Source of the DNA: Martelella lutilitoris
GTDB taxonomy: Bacteria > Pseudomonadota > Alphaproteobacteria > Rhizobiales > Rhizobiaceae
Assembly (NCBI RefSeq): GCF_005924265.1
Contig: NZ_VCLB01000001.1
Span: forward strand, 496,001-560,000
Length of the DNA stretch: 64,000 nucleotides
Direction: 5' to 3'
The notes under the pieces were generated by a model. That model was given only the letters and a program-made list of their open reading frames with translations. It had not been told where the DNA came from and did no database searches. The position numbers and the translations under genes are program-made. This document shows positions 20,317-28,432 of this stretch, in pieces (the stretch's first letter is position 1; each line of letters opens with the position of its first letter).

Positions 20317-21111
20317 GTGACAACAGGGCAAGAGGCCGAGCTTGTAACCTATGAAATGCGCGGAAACGTCGCGCTTGTCGGGCTCAATCGTCCGGAAAAA
20401 CGCAATGCGATCAGCGACCGTTTCGTCGAAGCTCTGGCCGATGCGGTCGAGCGGGCGCGTCGCGAGGCAAAAGCCGGCGTGATCTTCGGCAATGGCAGGC
20501 ATTTCTGCGCCGGCCTCGATCTATCCGAACATGTCAAGAAGTCGGCCTTTGAGGGCGTCGAGGGTTCGCGGCGCTGGCATGAAGTCTTCGGCCGGATTGA
20601 ATTTGGCCCCATTCCCTGGTTTTGCGCGCTGCACGGCGCCGTTGTCGGCGGCGGGCTGGAGTTGGCATCGTCCGCACAGGTGCGCGTTGCCGACGAGACC
20701 ACGTTTTTCGCCCTGCCGGAAGGCCAGCGCGGCATTTTCGTTGGCGGCGGCGGATCGGTGCGCACCGCGCGGCTGATGGGCGTGGCGCGGATGACGGACA
20801 TGATGCTGACGGGCCGCTCGATCGATGCCGATACCGGCGAGCGCTGGAACCTCGCGCAATATGTGGTTCCCGCCGGCAAATCGGTTGAAAAGGCGCTGGA
20901 GCTTGCCGCGCGGGCGGCGACCAATGCTGAACTTTCCAACTACGCCGTCATCAACGTCCTGCCGCGCATGCCCGAGATGAGCCGCGACGACGGGCTTTTG
21001 ATGGAAAGCTTCATCTCGTCTTTTACCGCCACCTCGCCCGAGGCCGAGGAACGGCTGATCGCCTTCCTGGAAAAACGCGTCGCCAAGGTGGCCGCGCCCG
21101 GTGGAGGTTGA
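20317..21111 (+). CDS. ech: Crotonase-family hydroxycinnamoyl-CoA hydratase
   Basis: Enoyl-CoA hydratase/isomerase family, 264 aa, GTG start with AAGGAAG upstream. NRPEKRNAIS, HFCAGLDLSE (first oxyanion-hole strand, about 62-71) and HGAVVGGGLELA (about 106-117) are conserved. The first catalytic Glu is in LPEGQRG; the position of the second crotonase Glu appears to be Asp161 (MTDMMLTG), a shift worth noting for hydratase versus lyase chemistry. In this context it should hydrate feruloyl-CoA. With an SDR present and no vanillin dehydrogenase seen, hydration without C-C cleavage to vanillin is favoured, but this is inference. Confidence 0.82.
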   Translation: MTTGQEAELVTYEMRGNVALVGLNRPEKRNAISDRFVEALADAVERARREAKAGVIFGNGRHFCAGLDLSEHVKKSAFEGVEGSRRWHEVFGRIEFGPIPWFCALHGAVVGGGLELASSAQVRVADETTFFALPEGQRGIFVGGGGSVRTARLMGVARMTDMMLTGRSIDADTGERWNLAQYVVPAGKSVEKALELAARAATNAELSNYAVINVLPRMPEMSRDDGLLMESFISSFTATSPEAEERLIAFLEKRVAKVAAPGGG

Positions 21112-21112
21112 C

Positions 21113-21595
21113 ATGGGCCAGGAGCCGCGCCTTTCCCCGCAAATGACCGAAGATGTCGAGCTTGGCGAGCTCAACAATTCGCTCGGCTTTCTGGTACGCG
21201 TCGCGCAGGTGCGGGTCTATGATCAGTTCTACGAGCGTTTCGGCGCGGACGACCTGCGCCCGGGCGAGTTTTCCATGCTCTGGGTCATGCATCTCAATCC
21301 CGGCATCAAACAGGGCATTCTGGCGCAGACGCTGAGGATCAAGCCGGCCCACATGACCAAGACGGTCCGCCGTTTCGAGGATCAGGGCCTGATCGAGCGG
21401 GAAATCCCCGATCACGACCGCCGCTCCGTGCTGTTAAAGCTGACCGAAAAGGGCGAGGCCTTTGTCGCCGCCAACAAGCGCAATTTCTTCGGAGAGAACG
21501 CCTATAACACGCATGGCCTGAGCGCGGAGGAGGCGGAAACGCTTGCGCATCTGCTCAAGCGTTATGTCGGGCTGGAGACGGGGGAGCGCATATGA
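21113..21595 (+). CDS. MarR-family regulator, HcaR/CouR-like
   Basis: Dimeric winged-helix repressor of 160 aa. ATG 21113 has GGAGG five bases upstream, directly after the ech stop. The winged helix includes LAQTLRIKPAHMTKTVRRFE and the wing IEREIPDHDRRSVLLKLT with the conserved D-x-R. It lies inside the hydroxycinnamate operon and its end overlaps the amidohydrolase start (ATGA), so it is co-expressed with its probable targets. By analogy with characterised MarR regulators of this pathway it should be released by hydroxycinnamoyl-CoA. Not confirmed here. Confidence 0.85.
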   Translation: MGQEPRLSPQMTEDVELGELNNSLGFLVRVAQVRVYDQFYERFGADDLRPGEFSMLWVMHLNPGIKQGILAQTLRIKPAHMTKTVRRFEDQGLIEREIPDHDRRSVLLKLTEKGEAFVAANKRNFFGENAYNTHGLSAEEAETLAHLLKRYVGLETGERI

Positions 21596-22467
21596 ATTTC
21601 GATGAACTGATCGCCTTTGACGTCCATGTTCACGCCGAGGAGCCCTGCTGCACCCATCGCGATGACGGCTATATGGAATTCCAGGCCGGCATGGCGAAAT
21701 ATTTCAGGAACCCGGCCGGCCGGGACGGCATGCTGCCGACTGTGGAGGAGACCGCCGCCTATTTTCGCGAACGCAGGATCGGTTGCATCATCTTTCCCGT
21801 CGATGCCGAGCGCGAGACCGGTTTTCGCCGCTATTCCAACCATGAAGTGGCGGAGATTGCGGCGAAGAACAGCGATATCATGGTGCCGTTTGCTTCCATC
21901 GACCCGGCCAAGGGCAAGCTCGGAGTCCGCGAGGCGAAGAGCCTGATGCGCGACCACGGCGTGCGCGGCTTCAAGTTCCACCCGACCTATCAGGGCTTTT
22001 ATCCGAATGACCGGTCGGCCTACGGTCTCTACGAGGTGATCGAGGAAGAGGGCGGCATCGCGCTGTTTCACACCGGCCAGACCGGCGTCGGGTCCGGCAT
22101 GCATGGCGGCATGGGCATGCGGCTGAAATATTCCAACCCGATGTATCTCGACGACGTGGCGGTGGATTTTCCCGACCTGAAGATCATCGCCGCGCATCCG
22201 TCCTTTCCCTGGCAGGAAGAGGCGCTTGCCGTCGCTCAGCACAAGCCCAATGTCTATATTGACCTGTCCGGCTGGAGCCCGAAATACTTTCCCCCGATCC
22301 TGGTCAAATACGCCAATTCGCTGCTGAAGCACAAATTGCTGTTCGGCTCCGACTGGCCCGCCATCACGCCGGATCGCTGGCTCGCCGATTTCGAGAACAT
22401 AGACATCAAGGACGAGGTTCGCCCGCTGCTTCTGAAGGAGAATGCGAGGAAGCTTCTGGCAATGTAA
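21592..22467 (+). CDS. Amidohydrolase-2 family protein, candidate aryl beta-ketoacyl-CoA hydrolase
   Basis: TIM-barrel metal-dependent hydrolase of 291 aa. The metal ligands are visible in FDVHVH (His12 and His14), a GFKFHPTYQ strand, ALFHTGQT, IIAAHPSFPW and FGSDWP (Asp). It resembles the amidohydrolase/decarboxylase group (PF04909) rather than a thiolase. It is coupled to marR by an ATGA overlap in the hydroxycinnamate operon, and no thiolase gene is near. I infer that it releases vanillate or 4-hydroxybenzoate from the aryl-3-ketopropionyl-CoA, the step assigned to a gene of the A. fabrum cluster; alternatives are decarboxylation or lactone hydrolysis. Confidence 0.78.
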   Translation: MNFDELIAFDVHVHAEEPCCTHRDDGYMEFQAGMAKYFRNPAGRDGMLPTVEETAAYFRERRIGCIIFPVDAERETGFRRYSNHEVAEIAAKNSDIMVPFASIDPAKGKLGVREAKSLMRDHGVRGFKFHPTYQGFYPNDRSAYGLYEVIEEEGGIALFHTGQTGVGSGMHGGMGMRLKYSNPMYLDDVAVDFPDLKIIAAHPSFPWQEEALAVAQHKPNVYIDLSGWSPKYFPPILVKYANSLLKHKLLFGSDWPAITPDRWLADFENIDIKDEVRPLLLKENARKLLAM

Positions 22468-22512
22468 CGACCTGACGAAACACAGCATTCGGATTTTTTG
22501 GGAGGAGAATTC

Positions 22513-23607
22513 ATGAATCGCATCGAGAAATTCGCCGCATTGGCCGCCGTCGTGTTGATGGCCGCCGGAACCGCCGCTTCGGCGCGCGAACTGCGCCTTG
22601 CGCCTGGAGGGCCACCGGCTCACCCGGCCTATTACATGTATGAGCATTTCGCCGAAAACATCGCCGAAAACTCCGGCGGCGCCATGACCGGGCTGATCCT
22701 CGGTCCGGAAGTCGTGTCGCTGCCGCAGATGAAGGATGCGCTGCAGACCGGGCTGGTGGACGCCGGCAATGTCCTGCCGCTTTATTTCCCGGCCGACATG
22801 GAGGTCACCGGCATTGCCGGCGACCTGGCGCTGATTGGCCGCAACCCGCACGCCATGGCCATGGCCATGACCGAGTACGGCATGACCTGCGAGCCCTGCC
22901 AGGAGGAGTTCAAGAAGCTCGGCATGGTTTTCCTCGGCGCCGGTTCGTCCAATGTCTACAACCTGATCACGACCAGGCCCGTGCGCACCGCCGATGACCT
23001 GAAGGGCATGCGGCTGCGCACCGGCGGCGCGCCCTATTCGCGCTGGGCCGAGCATTTCGGTGCAACACCGGTCAATATCGGAGTCGGCGATACCTTCGAG
23101 GCGATGAGCCAGGGCACGATCGACGGCACCATGGCATCGACCGTTGACCTCTTGTCGTTCCGGCTGATCGATATTGCCAAGGACGTCACCATCGTCCCGA
23201 TCGGCACCTATCACGTGACCTCGAACTTCACGGCGGGTCTCAACACCTGGCGTTCGCTTTCCACCAAGGAGCGCGAAGAGATCGGCATGGCCGCCGCACG
23301 CGCCAATTTCGACCTGACCGACCGTTGGGCCTTCCAGCTGCCGTCGGCGGCGAAGGAGGCCCTGGCGAAAACCGATATCGAGGTGATTGAGCCGGATCCG
23401 GCCTTCCTTGAAGCCTCGGAAGCCTTTGCCGCTCAGGACGTGAAGGATCGCACCGCGCTTTCGGGCGAGGAGGCCGTCTACTTCACCGAACTGGTGGAAA
23501 AATGGACCGCGGTCGTCGATGAAGTCGGCAATGATCCAGACGCTCTGGCCAAGCGCATGATCGACGATGTCTGGAGCAAGATCGACTTTTCGACCTACGG
23601 CATGTGA
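22513..23607 (+). CDS. TRAP transporter substrate-binding protein (DctP type)
   Basis: Periplasmic binding protein of a tripartite ATP-independent transporter, 364 aa from ATG 22513, with GGGAGGAG upstream. A Sec signal peptide (residues 1-24, ending TAASA-RE) precedes the mature protein. GMRLRTGGAPYSRW holds the conserved Arg expected to bind the ligand carboxylate. Two closely spaced Cys (CEPC) are unusual. It follows the amidohydrolase by 45 bases, and the membrane subunits follow. A hydroxycinnamate or other aromatic acid ligand is inferred from context. Confidence 0.85.
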   Translation: MNRIEKFAALAAVVLMAAGTAASARELRLAPGGPPAHPAYYMYEHFAENIAENSGGAMTGLILGPEVVSLPQMKDALQTGLVDAGNVLPLYFPADMEVTGIAGDLALIGRNPHAMAMAMTEYGMTCEPCQEEFKKLGMVFLGAGSSNVYNLITTRPVRTADDLKGMRLRTGGAPYSRWAEHFGATPVNIGVGDTFEAMSQGTIDGTMASTVDLLSFRLIDIAKDVTIVPIGTYHVTSNFTAGLNTWRSLSTKEREEIGMAAARANFDLTDRWAFQLPSAAKEALAKTDIEVIEPDPAFLEASEAFAAQDVKDRTALSGEEAVYFTELVEKWTAVVDEVGNDPDALAKRMIDDVWSKIDFSTYGM

Positions 23608-23701
23608 TGCCTGAACTGGAGCGCGGCGGCCGGAATGGCCGTCGCGCTTCGTGGACGATGACGTTCGTCGTCGACCTCCTTACCCGCTCTGGAGCCCTTT
23701 G

Positions 23702-24208
23702 ATGACCGCACTCGTCCGGCTCGCCGCCGTGGTCGCGCGTATCCTGGCCTTCATCGGCGCCGCAGGCGTCGTCTTGATGATGGTCCATATCAGCCTCGAT
23801 GTCGCGCTGCGTAACCTGTTCCGCATCTCGGTCCCCGTTACCACGGAAATGGTTGCGCGCTACTACATGGTCGCCACCGCCTTCCTGCCGCTGTCCTGGC
23901 TCGAACTGCGTCGCGAGATGGTGTCCGTCGAACTCTTCGATTTCGCGCTCACCCGTCCCGTCCGCCGCGTCTCCGATGCACTGGTCTGCCTTCTCTCGGC
24001 GATCGTCTATGCAAGCCTTGCCTGGACCACGTGGAATTCGGCGCTCTCCAATTTCCGCTCCGGCACCTATGTGGAACTGGCCTCAATGAAGATGCCAGTC
24101 TGGCACAGCTACTTCCTGCCATCGGTCGGTTTTGGCATCGCGGCGCTGACCTGCCTGCTTCTGACCTTCCAGGACCTTCATCCCGCCGCATCGGAGGAAA
24201 CCGCATGA
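23702..24208 (+). CDS. TRAP transporter small membrane subunit (DctQ type)
   Basis: Four-helix membrane subunit of 168 aa from ATG 23702. Hydrophobic segments are at about residues 8-35, 50-70, 88-110 and 130-155. The W-x-x-x-R-R-E-M-V-S-V-E-L-F-D signature of DctQ proteins is present (WLELRREMVSVELFD). It ends in an ATGA overlap with the large subunit. A 94-base gap separates it from dctP, with no recognisable terminator. Confidence 0.85.
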   Translation: MTALVRLAAVVARILAFIGAAGVVLMMVHISLDVALRNLFRISVPVTTEMVARYYMVATAFLPLSWLELRREMVSVELFDFALTRPVRRVSDALVCLLSAIVYASLAWTTWNSALSNFRSGTYVELASMKMPVWHSYFLPSVGFGIAALTCLLLTFQDLHPAASEETA

Positions 24209-25509
24209 ACCCCGAGGTCGGATTTGTCGGCATTGGCGTCCTGATCGTCCTGCTTCTTCTGCGCGTGCCGGTGGCCATGGCGCTGATCGCCGTTTCCTTT
24301 GGCGGCATCACCGCGCTTCTCGGGGTCACGCCGGCCTTCGGCATCCTGTCGAACACGCCCTATTCCTTCGTCGCCAGCTGGACCATGTCGGCGGTGCCGA
24401 TGTTCCTGCTGATGGGCTTCGTCGCCTTTCATTCCGGGCTCACCGGCGGGCTCTTCGCCGCCGCCAAGGTGGTGTTGCGCCGCCTGCCGGGCGGGCTTGC
24501 GGTCTCGTCCATCTTTGCCTGTTCAGGCTTTGCCGCCGTTTCCGGCTCGTCGCTCGCCTGCGCCGCGGCCATGGGCCGGATCGCCATTCCGGAAATGGTC
24601 GCCGCCGGCTATCGTCCCTCGATTGCGGCCGGATCGATTGCCGCCGGCGGCACGATCGGCGCGCTGATCCCGCCCTCGATCCTGATGATCATCTACGGCG
24701 TCTTCGCCGAGACTTCGGTCACCCAGGTCTTCATCGGCGGCATCGGCATCGGCGTTGTCACCGCCATCGGCTATTGCCTCGTCATCATCGGCATCAGCCT
24801 CGTGCGGCCCGACCTCGTGCCGTCCCGTGACACGTCGCCGGTCAGCGCGGAAGGCCGCGCCGCCATTTTGCAGGTGATCCCGATCACGGTTCTTGTGCTC
24901 CTGATCTTCGGCGGCATGTTCTCAGGGCTCTTCACGGCAACGGAGGCCGGCGCGGTCGGCGCGCTCGGCACGATCTTGCTCGCGGCCGTCACCGGTCGGC
25001 TGACCAGGTGGAACATCACCCATTCGCTGATCGATACCGTCACCTCGACCGGCGCGCTGTTCATCATCGGCGTCGGCGCTGCGATGTTCACCCGCTTTCT
25101 CGGCATATCCGGCCTGTCGCATTTCCTCTCGTCCTTCGTCGCCGGCGCCGATCTCGGCTATTTCAAGCTGATGCTGATCATCGTGCTGATCTACCTGGCG
25201 CTCGGCACCTTCATGGAGCCCTTCGGCGCCATGCTGACGACGCTGCCGATCTTCCTGCCGATCCTGCGCGCGGAAGGCATCAGCCTCGTCTGGTTCGGCG
25301 TCGTCGTGGTGAAGATGCTGGAAATCGGCATGATCACGCCGCCGGTCGGCATGAACGTCTTCGTCATCAAGAACGTTGCCGGCAAATATGTTTCGATCGC
25401 GCAGGTCTTTGCCGGCGTCCTGCCCTTCATCATCATGGATCTCTTCGTGATTGCGCTGGTGATCGCCGTGCCTTCGGTGGTGATGTTCTTGCCGGATCTT
25501 TTGAAGTGA
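24205..25509 (+). CDS. TRAP transporter large permease (DctM type)
   Basis: Sodium- or proton-coupled channel subunit of 434 aa, about 12-13 hydrophobic segments. GGTIGALIPPSILMIIYG is the DctM family hallmark; ATEAGAVGALG and GMITPPVGMNVFVIKNV are conserved elevator-domain motifs. The start ATG 24205 overlaps the dctQ stop by four bases (ATGA). It is the last plus-strand gene of the hydroxycinnamate unit and converges on pcaQ 8 bases later, so the two transcripts meet with almost no spacer. Confidence 0.87.
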   Translation: MNPEVGFVGIGVLIVLLLLRVPVAMALIAVSFGGITALLGVTPAFGILSNTPYSFVASWTMSAVPMFLLMGFVAFHSGLTGGLFAAAKVVLRRLPGGLAVSSIFACSGFAAVSGSSLACAAAMGRIAIPEMVAAGYRPSIAAGSIAAGGTIGALIPPSILMIIYGVFAETSVTQVFIGGIGIGVVTAIGYCLVIIGISLVRPDLVPSRDTSPVSAEGRAAILQVIPITVLVLLIFGGMFSGLFTATEAGAVGALGTILLAAVTGRLTRWNITHSLIDTVTSTGALFIIGVGAAMFTRFLGISGLSHFLSSFVAGADLGYFKLMLIIVLIYLALGTFMEPFGAMLTTLPIFLPILRAEGISLVWFGVVVVKMLEIGMITPPVGMNVFVIKNVAGKYVSIAQVFAGVLPFIIMDLFVIALVIAVPSVVMFLPDLLK

Positions 25510-25517
25510 GTGACCTG

Positions 25518-26450
25518 CTATGCCGGGCTGGACGGGCGGAAAAGGCCGTTTCCGGCGGCCTGCTCCAGCGCGGCGACGAAAAGCCGCTGCTCGGCCGTCG
25601 GCGTCACATTGGTGCGCATGGAAACCCCGACGGGGCCGCCGAGCAGGTCGTCATCAATGGCCAGCGTCGCCAGCGTTCCGTTTTCAAGCTCGTCGCGCAC
25701 CACACCCTCGGAAATGAACCAGATCGTGTCGGAATCGAGCACGACCCGGCGCCCGAAGGCGAGCGCCACGCTCTCGAAGGCAGGTTCCGGCTGGGCAAGC
25801 CCAAGTGCATGAAGATAGGCGGTGACCAGCGGCGCGATCACCGCGCCCGGCGGCGGCAGCATCAGCGGGTGGCTCCGCAGGGCTTCGGCATCCGGGGCAA
25901 GGCCGTCGAGCGGATGGCCGCGACGCACGACGGCAACGATCCGTTCCGAATAGAGCTGGCGGAAGGAGAGCCCCTCCATCAGCGTTGCCGAGGCCATGCG
26001 GCCGACGACCATGTCGAGCGCGCCCTCTCTCAACTGGGAAAGCAGCAGCCAGTTGGGGCCGGTGGTCACCCGCAGCATGCATTGCGGCGCACTGTGGCGA
26101 AGATGAAGCGCTGCACGCGGGACGAGCGCGGTGGAGGCCGTTGGCAGCGCGCCGACGACGAGGCGGGTGCGCGGCGGCCGGCCCTCGCGCACAAGGTCCT
26201 GGGCGCGAACGAGGTCCACCAGCGCCTGGCCGCCATATTGCTGGAAGGTCTTGCCCGCCTGCGTCAGCGTCAGCCGGCGGCCGGAGCGGTCAAACAGTTC
26301 GACCTGCAGGATCTCCTCCAGTTCGCGGATGGTTTTCGAGACGGCGGGTTGGCTGACATGAAGCGCGCTCGCGGCCCCGCTCAGCGAGCCGCGTCGCGCG
26401 GTTTCGAGAAAAGAGCGCAGATGACGCATGCGCAGGCGAGGATCGAGCAA
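25518..26450 (-). CDS. pcaQ: LysR-type pca operon activator PcaQ
   Basis: LysR-family activator of protocatechuate genes, beta-carboxy-cis,cis-muconate or a similar intermediate as likely co-inducer. TTG 26450 gives 310 aa beginning LDPRLRMRHLRSFLETA, matching PcaQ N-termini; ATG 26429 would give 303 aa and clip conserved residues. The helix-turn-helix is SLSGAASALHVSQPAVSKTIRELE. The effector domain carries VGALPTAS and MVVGRM, PcaQ-typical. It is divergent from pcaDC, and its box abuts the TTG start, suggesting autoregulation. Confidence 0.88.
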   Translation of the reverse strand: MLDPRLRMRHLRSFLETARRGSLSGAASALHVSQPAVSKTIRELEEILQVELFDRSGRRLTLTQAGKTFQQYGGQALVDLVRAQDLVREGRPPRTRLVVGALPTASTALVPRAALHLRHSAPQCMLRVTTGPNWLLLSQLREGALDMVVGRMASATLMEGLSFRQLYSERIVAVVRRGHPLDGLAPDAEALRSHPLMLPPPGAVIAPLVTAYLHALGLAQPEPAFESVALAFGRRVVLDSDTIWFISEGVVRDELENGTLATLAIDDDLLGGPVGVSMRTNVTPTAEQRLFVAALEQAAGNGLFRPSSPA

Positions 26451-26452
26451 GG

Positions 26453-26468
26453 TTAACCTATAGGTTAT
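26453..26468 (-). promoter_or_regulatory. PcaQ binding box
   Basis: On the minus strand the sequence reads ATAACC-TATA-GGTTAA, an exact match to the ATAAC-N4-GGTTAA type PcaQ box known from Sinorhizobium meliloti. It lies 3 bases from the proposed pcaQ start and 67 bases before the pcaDC start, in the position expected for activation of pcaDC. Confidence 0.8.
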
Positions 26469-26534
26469 GATACTTTCCCTTAAATATAATTTTTTGTGCG
26501 TCCTGGCTATGGCAAAACAGACTGGGAGGAACGC

Positions 26535-27710
26535 ATGATCATTCAAGCGAACGGTACTGCACTGCATGTGCGCCAGGACGGGCCTGAAAACGGCCGCGCG
26601 GTCCTATTCATCAATTCGCTGGGCACCGATCTCAGGGTCTGGGACCGGCTCCTGCCGCTCCTGCCGAAAGGACTTCGGCTCGTCCGTTATGATAAGCGCG
26701 GCCATGGTCTCTCCGGCCTTGGTCCCGCCGATACCGGTCTTTCCATCGAAACCCTTGCCGATGACGCGATCGCCCTTTGCGAGGCTCTGAAGCTTGAGGA
26801 CGTGACGCTGGTCGGGCTTTCGATCGGTGGTCTGATCGCCCAGGCCGTCACGCTGAAGCGTCCCGACCTTGCGCGCGCCATGGTGCTGATGGATACGGCA
26901 ATGCGCATCGGCACAGCCGAAATGTGGGGCGATCGCATCGCAGCGCTTGAGGCCGGCGGCATTGCCGCGATCTCGGAGGCGGTTCTGGCCCGTTGGTTCG
27001 CACCGGAATTCCTTGCGTCATCCGATGCCGCCATGTGGCGGGCCATGCTGGAACGCACCCCGCTCGAAGGCTACATCGCCTGCTGCAGGGCGCTGGCCGG
27101 CGCGGATTACACCTACCGCGCGGCGGACGTGAAATGTCCGGTGCTGGCGCTTTGCGGCGCGCTTGATGGTTCGACGCCGCCCGATCTGGTGCGCGCGACA
27201 GCCGAAGCCTACGGCGCGCCGTTCCATCTGATTGACAACGCCGGGCACCTGCCGCCCGTGGAACAGCCCGACGCCGTCGCGAAGCTTCTGGCAAGTTTCC
27301 TGAGCGGGACGGCTGACAGTGTTGCCGGCGGCCGCCATGGAATCGGCATGCGGGTCCGTCGCTCGGTTCTGGGCGATGCCCATATCGATCGGGCCGAGGC
27401 CGCCAAGACGACGCTCGACGAGGCCTTCCAGACGCTGATCACCGAAAGCGCCTGGGGCACGGTCTGGGCCTCGGACGCGATCAGCCGGCGGGAGCGCTCG
27501 ATGCTGACGCTGGCGCTGCTCGCCGCAACCGGCAATTTCGAGGAAATCCCGATGCATATCCGCGCGACGGCCCGTACCGGGGCCAGCCGGCAGGACGTGG
27601 TGGAGGCTTTCCAGCATGTTGCCATCTATGCCGGCGTGCCACGCGCCAATCATGCCTTGAAACTGGCAAAGGCTGCCTTTGCCGAAATGGAGGAAAATGA
27701 CGATGACTGA
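26535..27710 (+). CDS. pcaDC: Fused 3-oxoadipate enol-lactonase / 4-carboxymuconolactone decarboxylase
   Basis: Single 391-aa product carrying two consecutive steps of the protocatechuate branch. Residues about 1-258 are an alpha/beta hydrolase (oxyanion region FINSLGTDLRVWD, nucleophile elbow GLSIGG, catalytic His in DNAGHLPPVEQP). Residues about 270-391 form a carboxymuconolactone decarboxylase domain (TLALLAATGNFEEIPMHIRA). GGGAGGA precedes ATG 26535. In rhizobia pcaD and pcaC are usually separate; this layout resembles PcaL of actinobacteria. The domain order is enol-lactonase first, the order of the usual pcaD-pcaC gene pair. Confidence 0.9.
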   Translation: MIIQANGTALHVRQDGPENGRAVLFINSLGTDLRVWDRLLPLLPKGLRLVRYDKRGHGLSGLGPADTGLSIETLADDAIALCEALKLEDVTLVGLSIGGLIAQAVTLKRPDLARAMVLMDTAMRIGTAEMWGDRIAALEAGGIAAISEAVLARWFAPEFLASSDAAMWRAMLERTPLEGYIACCRALAGADYTYRAADVKCPVLALCGALDGSTPPDLVRATAEAYGAPFHLIDNAGHLPPVEQPDAVAKLLASFLSGTADSVAGGRHGIGMRVRRSVLGDAHIDRAEAAKTTLDEAFQTLITESAWGTVWASDAISRRERSMLTLALLAATGNFEEIPMHIRATARTGASRQDVVEAFQHVAIYAGVPRANHALKLAKAAFAEMEENDDD

Positions 27711-28431
27711 TCTGGGACCACTGATCCCGCGAAACCGGATGGTTCATCCCCCGGCCTATACGCCGGGCTACAAGACCTCGGTTGCCCGCTCGCCGAGCCT
27801 GCCGCTCCTGTCACTGGAAAGCGGCCCCTCGGAGGAGACCGGGCCGATGTTCGGCCACAACCAGCTCGGCGCGCTGGACAACAACCTGATCCTCAACTGG
27901 ACGAAGGGCGAGGCGCCCGCCGTCGGCGAGCGGATCCTGGTCTATGGCCGCATCATGGACGAGCGCGGCAAGCCGGTGCCCGAAACGCTGATCGAGATCT
28001 GGCAAGCCAATGCCGGCGGTCGCTACCGCCACAAGAAGGATACGTATTTTGCCCCGCTCGACCCGAATTTCGGCGGTTGCGGGCGCACGATCACCGATGC
28101 TGAGGGCAATTACCAGTTCCTTACCATCCGGCCCGGCGCCTATCCCTGGCCCAATGGCGGCAATGACTGGCGGCCGATGCATATCCACGTCTCGGTCTAC
28201 GGCCACAGCTTCGGCCAGCGCCTGATTACCCAGATGTATTTCGAGGGCGATCCGCTGATCCCGCTCTGTCCGATTGCCAACACCGTGCGCCAGCGCGGCG
28301 ATCTCGACGGCCTTGTCGCGCCGCTCGACATGAACATGTCGCGCCCGCATGACTTCCTGGCCTACAAGTTCGACATCGTGCTGCGCGGCCGTCGCCAGAC
28401 CATGTTCGAGAACAAGATGGAGGGGATGTGA
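27703..28431 (+). CDS. pcaH: Protocatechuate 3,4-dioxygenase beta subunit
   Basis: Iron-binding subunit of the intradiol dioxygenase that opens protocatechuate to 3-carboxy-cis,cis-muconate. The product is 242 aa from ATG 27703, nine bases after GGAGG; an ATG two codons earlier is too close to that site. The Fe(III) ligands are visible: Tyr in GGRYRHKKDTY, Tyr in GAYPWPNGG, and the two His of MHIHVSV. The GQRLITQMYFEGDPL segment is conserved. The start overlaps the pcaDC stop, and pcaG follows after one base. Confidence 0.95.
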   Translation: MTDLGPLIPRNRMVHPPAYTPGYKTSVARSPSLPLLSLESGPSEETGPMFGHNQLGALDNNLILNWTKGEAPAVGERILVYGRIMDERGKPVPETLIEIWQANAGGRYRHKKDTYFAPLDPNFGGCGRTITDAEGNYQFLTIRPGAYPWPNGGNDWRPMHIHVSVYGHSFGQRLITQMYFEGDPLIPLCPIANTVRQRGDLDGLVAPLDMNMSRPHDFLAYKFDIVLRGRRQTMFENKMEGM

Positions 28432-28432
28432 T

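Noticed and set aside
23213-23222. Other CACGTG hexamers as parS sites
   Set aside because: Copies such as those at 23214, 24027, 29173, 43903 and 58988 lack the flanking GTTT/AAAC arms.
25008-26456. 482-codon plus-strand frame over dctM and pcaQ
   Set aside because: It crosses two convincing genes on opposite strands and looks like low-complexity shadow.
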